From: Leucobacter sp. cx-328
GTDB lineage: Bacteria > Actinomycetota > Actinomycetes > Actinomycetales > Microbacteriaceae
Reading direction: 5' to 3'
Assembly: GCF_014530035.1 (NCBI RefSeq)
Contig: NZ_JACVMX010000002.1
Coordinates: 248,001-312,000 of the forward strand
DNA: 64,000 bases
The translations under genes and the position numbers were made by a program. The notes below the pieces were generated by a model. That model did no database searches, was not told the origin of the DNA, and was given only the letters and a program-made list of their open reading frames with translations. Of this stretch, positions 61,788 to 64,000 are shown piece by piece; positions within the stretch are counted from its first letter, which is position 1, and each line of letters begins with the position of its first letter.

Positions 61788-63380
61788 ATGGAGACGTTCG
61801 CACGCAACCGCACCGCTCGCCGCCACGCTGAGCTTGAATCCTCGCAGCATGCCGCATTTGAACAGGCGCTGCAGTTCGCAGAGAGTCCAGATACGCCCGA
61901 GGCCTTCCGAGTAGATCTTGAACGAATTCGGTTCTCTTCCTACTTCGCGCGACTCTCAGATGTGACCCAGGTCGTCCCGCAGACAGGCGTTGGCCCGGTA
62001 CTGCACAACCGACTCACGCACTCGCTCAAGGTCAGTGCAGTGGCGCGTGTCATTGCTGCACAGCTTGCGGGGCACGCTGCACAGTGGGAAGCGTTCGAGC
62101 GCGGAGAGATCCCGGAACGTGACGATACTGGGCGCATCGTCGTAGCGCTCGGCGGCTGTGACACCGTCGTAGCGCAGGCAGCTGCCCACGCGCACGACCT
62201 CGGTCACCCGCCCTTCGGCCACCTCGGGGAGCGCGTGCTCGACCGCCTCGCCCGCACCCGTCTCGGCCTTGCCGAGGGCTTCGAAGGCAACGCGCAGACG
62301 TTCCGTATTGTCACGCACCTCGATACCCTCGGCCGCGATTTCGACGGACTGAACCTCACCGCGGCCACGCGTGCCGCGACGCTCAAGTACCCGTGGACGC
62401 GGGCGGCGTGGGCAGGCATCCCGCTCACTGATATCGAAGCGGCGGATCGCCCCCGCGGCGCAGGCGTCAACGTCGAAGCGGGTGCTGACAAGTTTTCTTC
62501 CTACGCGCTTGAAGCAATCGAGATGGAACAGGTGTTGGCGGCGTTCCCTGCGATCCCGTCAGGGATGCAGACCGTTGAGTGCGCAGTCATGGACCTCGCG
62601 GACGACATTGCCTACGCCGTGCACGACCTCGATGACTTCGCGAAGGCCGGTGTGCTGCAGCGGGGCGAGGTGCTGCGCGAGTTCTCGTCGTGGCTCGCTG
62701 CTGAAGGGCTGCTCGCCGCGGCCAACGAGGCTGAGCTTGATCCCCGAGAGCCTGGTCAGTCGCTCGAGTTGCTGTGGCGACGTCTGCAGCTCAAGGACAG
62801 CTGGATCGCTGAACATGATGCGTTCGCCGAGGCTGTCCGCATTGTTGCCGAGGAAATTGGCGACGGGCTGCTTGCCGTGCCCTACGACGGTGGCATCACG
62901 AGCGAGCGCGCGATTTCTGGCTTCACGCGTCGATGGATCGAGCGCCTGCGCTCGTCAATCGTTGTCGATGAACATCCCAATGTTCGCGGCGGCTACGTGC
63001 GGCTCAACCAGCGGGCTTGGCACGAGGTGATGGTGCTGAAATTCGTGCACGCACACTTCGTACTCGAACGTCCTGAGCATGCCCTGCGCCAGCGTGGACA
63101 GTCGCGCATTATTGAGAGCATCACGCTCGGGCTCGACGCATGGCTGTCTGACCCAGTTGACGCGTCACATGCACCAAGAAGCTTGCTGGAATGGGTGGAG
63201 GAAGGCACGCAGGGCCTGATGGAACTTCGAGATTCGCGCCCAGATCTACTCACCGGTGACACGTCAACTCCCGGCTTGATCCGTCAGGGTCGAACTCGTG
63301 CAATCCTTGACTACGTCGCAGGTCTCAGCGACCAGCAGGCCGTACAGGTACACGCACAGCTCAACGGAACGGTGCTGTAG
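61788..63380 (+). CDS. dgt: Deoxyguanosinetriphosphate triphosphohydrolase-like protein
   Basis: HD-domain hydrolase of 530 residues. NRTARRHAELES and FRVDLERIRFSSYFARLSDVTQV are family starts; NRLTHSLKVSAVAR supplies the first metal His and HAHDLGHPPFGHLGE the HD pair, with MDLADDIAYAVHDLDDF the third metal site. It removes triphosphate from dGTP or other dNTPs, controlling nucleotide pools. The reading frame is open far upstream, but that stretch is antisense to the C-S lyase; ATG 61788 with TGAGGA before it is the true start. It diverges from the lyase gene. Confidence 0.9.
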   Translation: METFARNRTARRHAELESSQHAAFEQALQFAESPDTPEAFRVDLERIRFSSYFARLSDVTQVVPQTGVGPVLHNRLTHSLKVSAVARVIAAQLAGHAAQWEAFERGEIPERDDTGRIVVALGGCDTVVAQAAAHAHDLGHPPFGHLGERVLDRLARTRLGLAEGFEGNAQTFRIVTHLDTLGRDFDGLNLTAATRAATLKYPWTRAAWAGIPLTDIEAADRPRGAGVNVEAGADKFSSYALEAIEMEQVLAAFPAIPSGMQTVECAVMDLADDIAYAVHDLDDFAKAGVLQRGEVLREFSSWLAAEGLLAAANEAELDPREPGQSLELLWRRLQLKDSWIAEHDAFAEAVRIVAEEIGDGLLAVPYDGGITSERAISGFTRRWIERLRSSIVVDEHPNVRGGYVRLNQRAWHEVMVLKFVHAHFVLERPEHALRQRGQSRIIESITLGLDAWLSDPVDASHAPRSLLEWVEEGTQGLMELRDSRPDLLTGDTSTPGLIRQGRTRAILDYVAGLSDQQAVQVHAQLNGTVL

Positions 63381-63437
63381 CGCGGGGCCCCATCTGACGC
63401 GCGCTCGATCGGTTGATACCCGGGCGGAGCGTGAGGG

Positions 63438-64000
63438 CTACTTACTGAGCGGAAACTCGTGCTTCCGATCCCAGGGCTGGGCCCAACCCAGTTCGTCGTA
63501 CATCGACGAGAGAAGAATGCCAGTGAACCCCCACACGATGTGACGCCCCAACTTTGGGGTCAGCTGGAATGCGGGGCCACGGTGTGAGAGCCCGCCGCGG
63601 CGAAGCACTGAGGTTCCGCGTGACGCAGGGTCGAGCATGTCAGCGACCGGCACACGGAATACTTCGACCGACTCGCTTTCGTCGGCACGTACCTCGCTTG
63701 GTGCGCACCACCAGCCGACAACAGGGGTCACAAGATTGTTGCTCACCGGGATTGCGACTTCGGGAAGCGTTCCGAGCACCTCGACCCCGGCAGGGTCGAG
63801 TCCAGTCTCTTCGTTCGCCTCGCGCAACGCGGTTGCAATGGCATCGGGATCGTGAACCTCGGCCCCGCCACCTGGGAATGAAATCTCCCCGGCATGATGC
63901 CGCAGCTGTGATGAGCGCCGCATGAGCAACACGTCAAGATCACGTGAAACCGGCGACGAATCTGCCGTCAAGCTTGGCTTTCGGTCAAGTGCGCCAAACA
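63438..64000 (-). CDS. NudL-type Nudix hydrolase (5' end outside window)
   Basis: The frame remains open to the window edge (FGALDRKPSL precedes the first in-frame start codon), so the N-terminus is cut; about 186 residues are visible. LMRRSSQLRHHAGEISFPGGGAEVH is the NudL/CoA-pyrophosphatase signature, and the Nudix box runs GG...ALREANEETGL. It likely splits coenzyme A or another nucleotide diphosphate. It converges with dgt. Substrate is by family analogy only. Confidence 0.87.
   Translation of the reverse strand, partial: FGALDRKPSLTADSSPVSRDLDVLLMRRSSQLRHHAGEISFPGGGAEVHDPDAIATALREANEETGLDPAGVEVLGTLPEVAIPVSNNLVTPVVGWWCAPSEVRADESESVEVFRVPVADMLDPASRGTSVLRRGGLSHRGPAFQLTPKLGRHIVWGFTGILLSSMYDELGWAQPWDRKHEFPLSK

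Overview
The window is a 64-kb piece of a high-GC actinobacterial chromosome, densely packed with GTG/ATG-start genes and many 4-bp ATGA/GTGA overlaps. The hadA-hadB-murB order, an archaeal-type aspartyl-tRNA synthetase of about 450 residues, a PucR-type regulator, actinobacterial lipoproteins and the TlpA-CcdA-ResB set suggest Microbacteriaceae, perhaps near Leucobacter. That placement is inference: no rRNA or tRNA gene is present to test it.

Layout. 1-9.3 kb: a cut MHS-type transporter, a PuuC-like aldehyde dehydrogenase, a class III (putrescine-type) aminotransferase, then an NCS1 permease - YtcJ-like amidohydrolase - NCS1 permease cassette. 9.4-16 kb: homocysteine S-methyltransferase, a methyltransferase with a His-rich N-terminus, a stand-alone fumarate reductase/succinate dehydrogenase-type flavoprotein divergent from a LysR regulator, an MmpS-like lipoprotein and aspS. 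16.2-20.2 kb: one operon of amino-acid ABC transporter, LLM monooxygenase and GNAT acetyltransferase, the composition of known S-modified cysteine salvage operons. 20.2-24.1 kb: histidine phosphatase and cytochrome c maturation genes (TlpA, CcdA, ResB, but no CcsB/ResC). 24.2-27 kb: GNAT, a 510-bp gene-poor stretch and a phosphohexomutase. 27-45.1 kb: the amine-utilisation core, with an XRE-cupin regulator, two complete Pot-type ABC transporters, a PuuB-like oxidase, a cupin/covalent-FAD oxidase/amidohydrolase operon, two flavin amine oxidases and a PucR regulator. 45.2-49 kb: purine nucleoside phosphorylase and a very large Orn/Lys/Arg decarboxylase. 49.1-55.5 kb: an Lpd-like quinone reductase lacking the redox cysteines, a cupredoxin lipoprotein, an unrecognised membrane protein of foreign-looking composition, an LLM oxidoreductase and acyl-CoA carboxylase alpha chain. 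55.6-64 kb: hadA-hadB-murB, an AbiEi/DUF559-like protein, a sulfhydrylase plus C-S lyase pair, dGTPase and a cut NudL-type Nudix hydrolase.

How the genes fit. Much of the window imports, makes and oxidises amines. The decarboxylase can make a diamine. Two Pot systems import polyamines. The oxidases and aminotransferase would give aminoaldehydes, which the PuuC-like dehydrogenase would oxidise to amino acids. Regulation appears local: a promoter and dyad operator lie in front of the XRE-cupin gene, and a CATACGTTYGTAC element recurs at the amine oxidase promoters. Sulfur metabolism is a second theme (the 16-20 kb operon, homocysteine methyltransferase, sulfhydrylase and C-S lyase).

Five related hairpin-bearing intergenic repeats (about 95 bp, CAACCC...GGGTTG ends) each sit just behind a stop codon and look like a dispersed terminator family. 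No CRISPR array, rRNA, tRNA, transposase, integrase or replication origin was seen.
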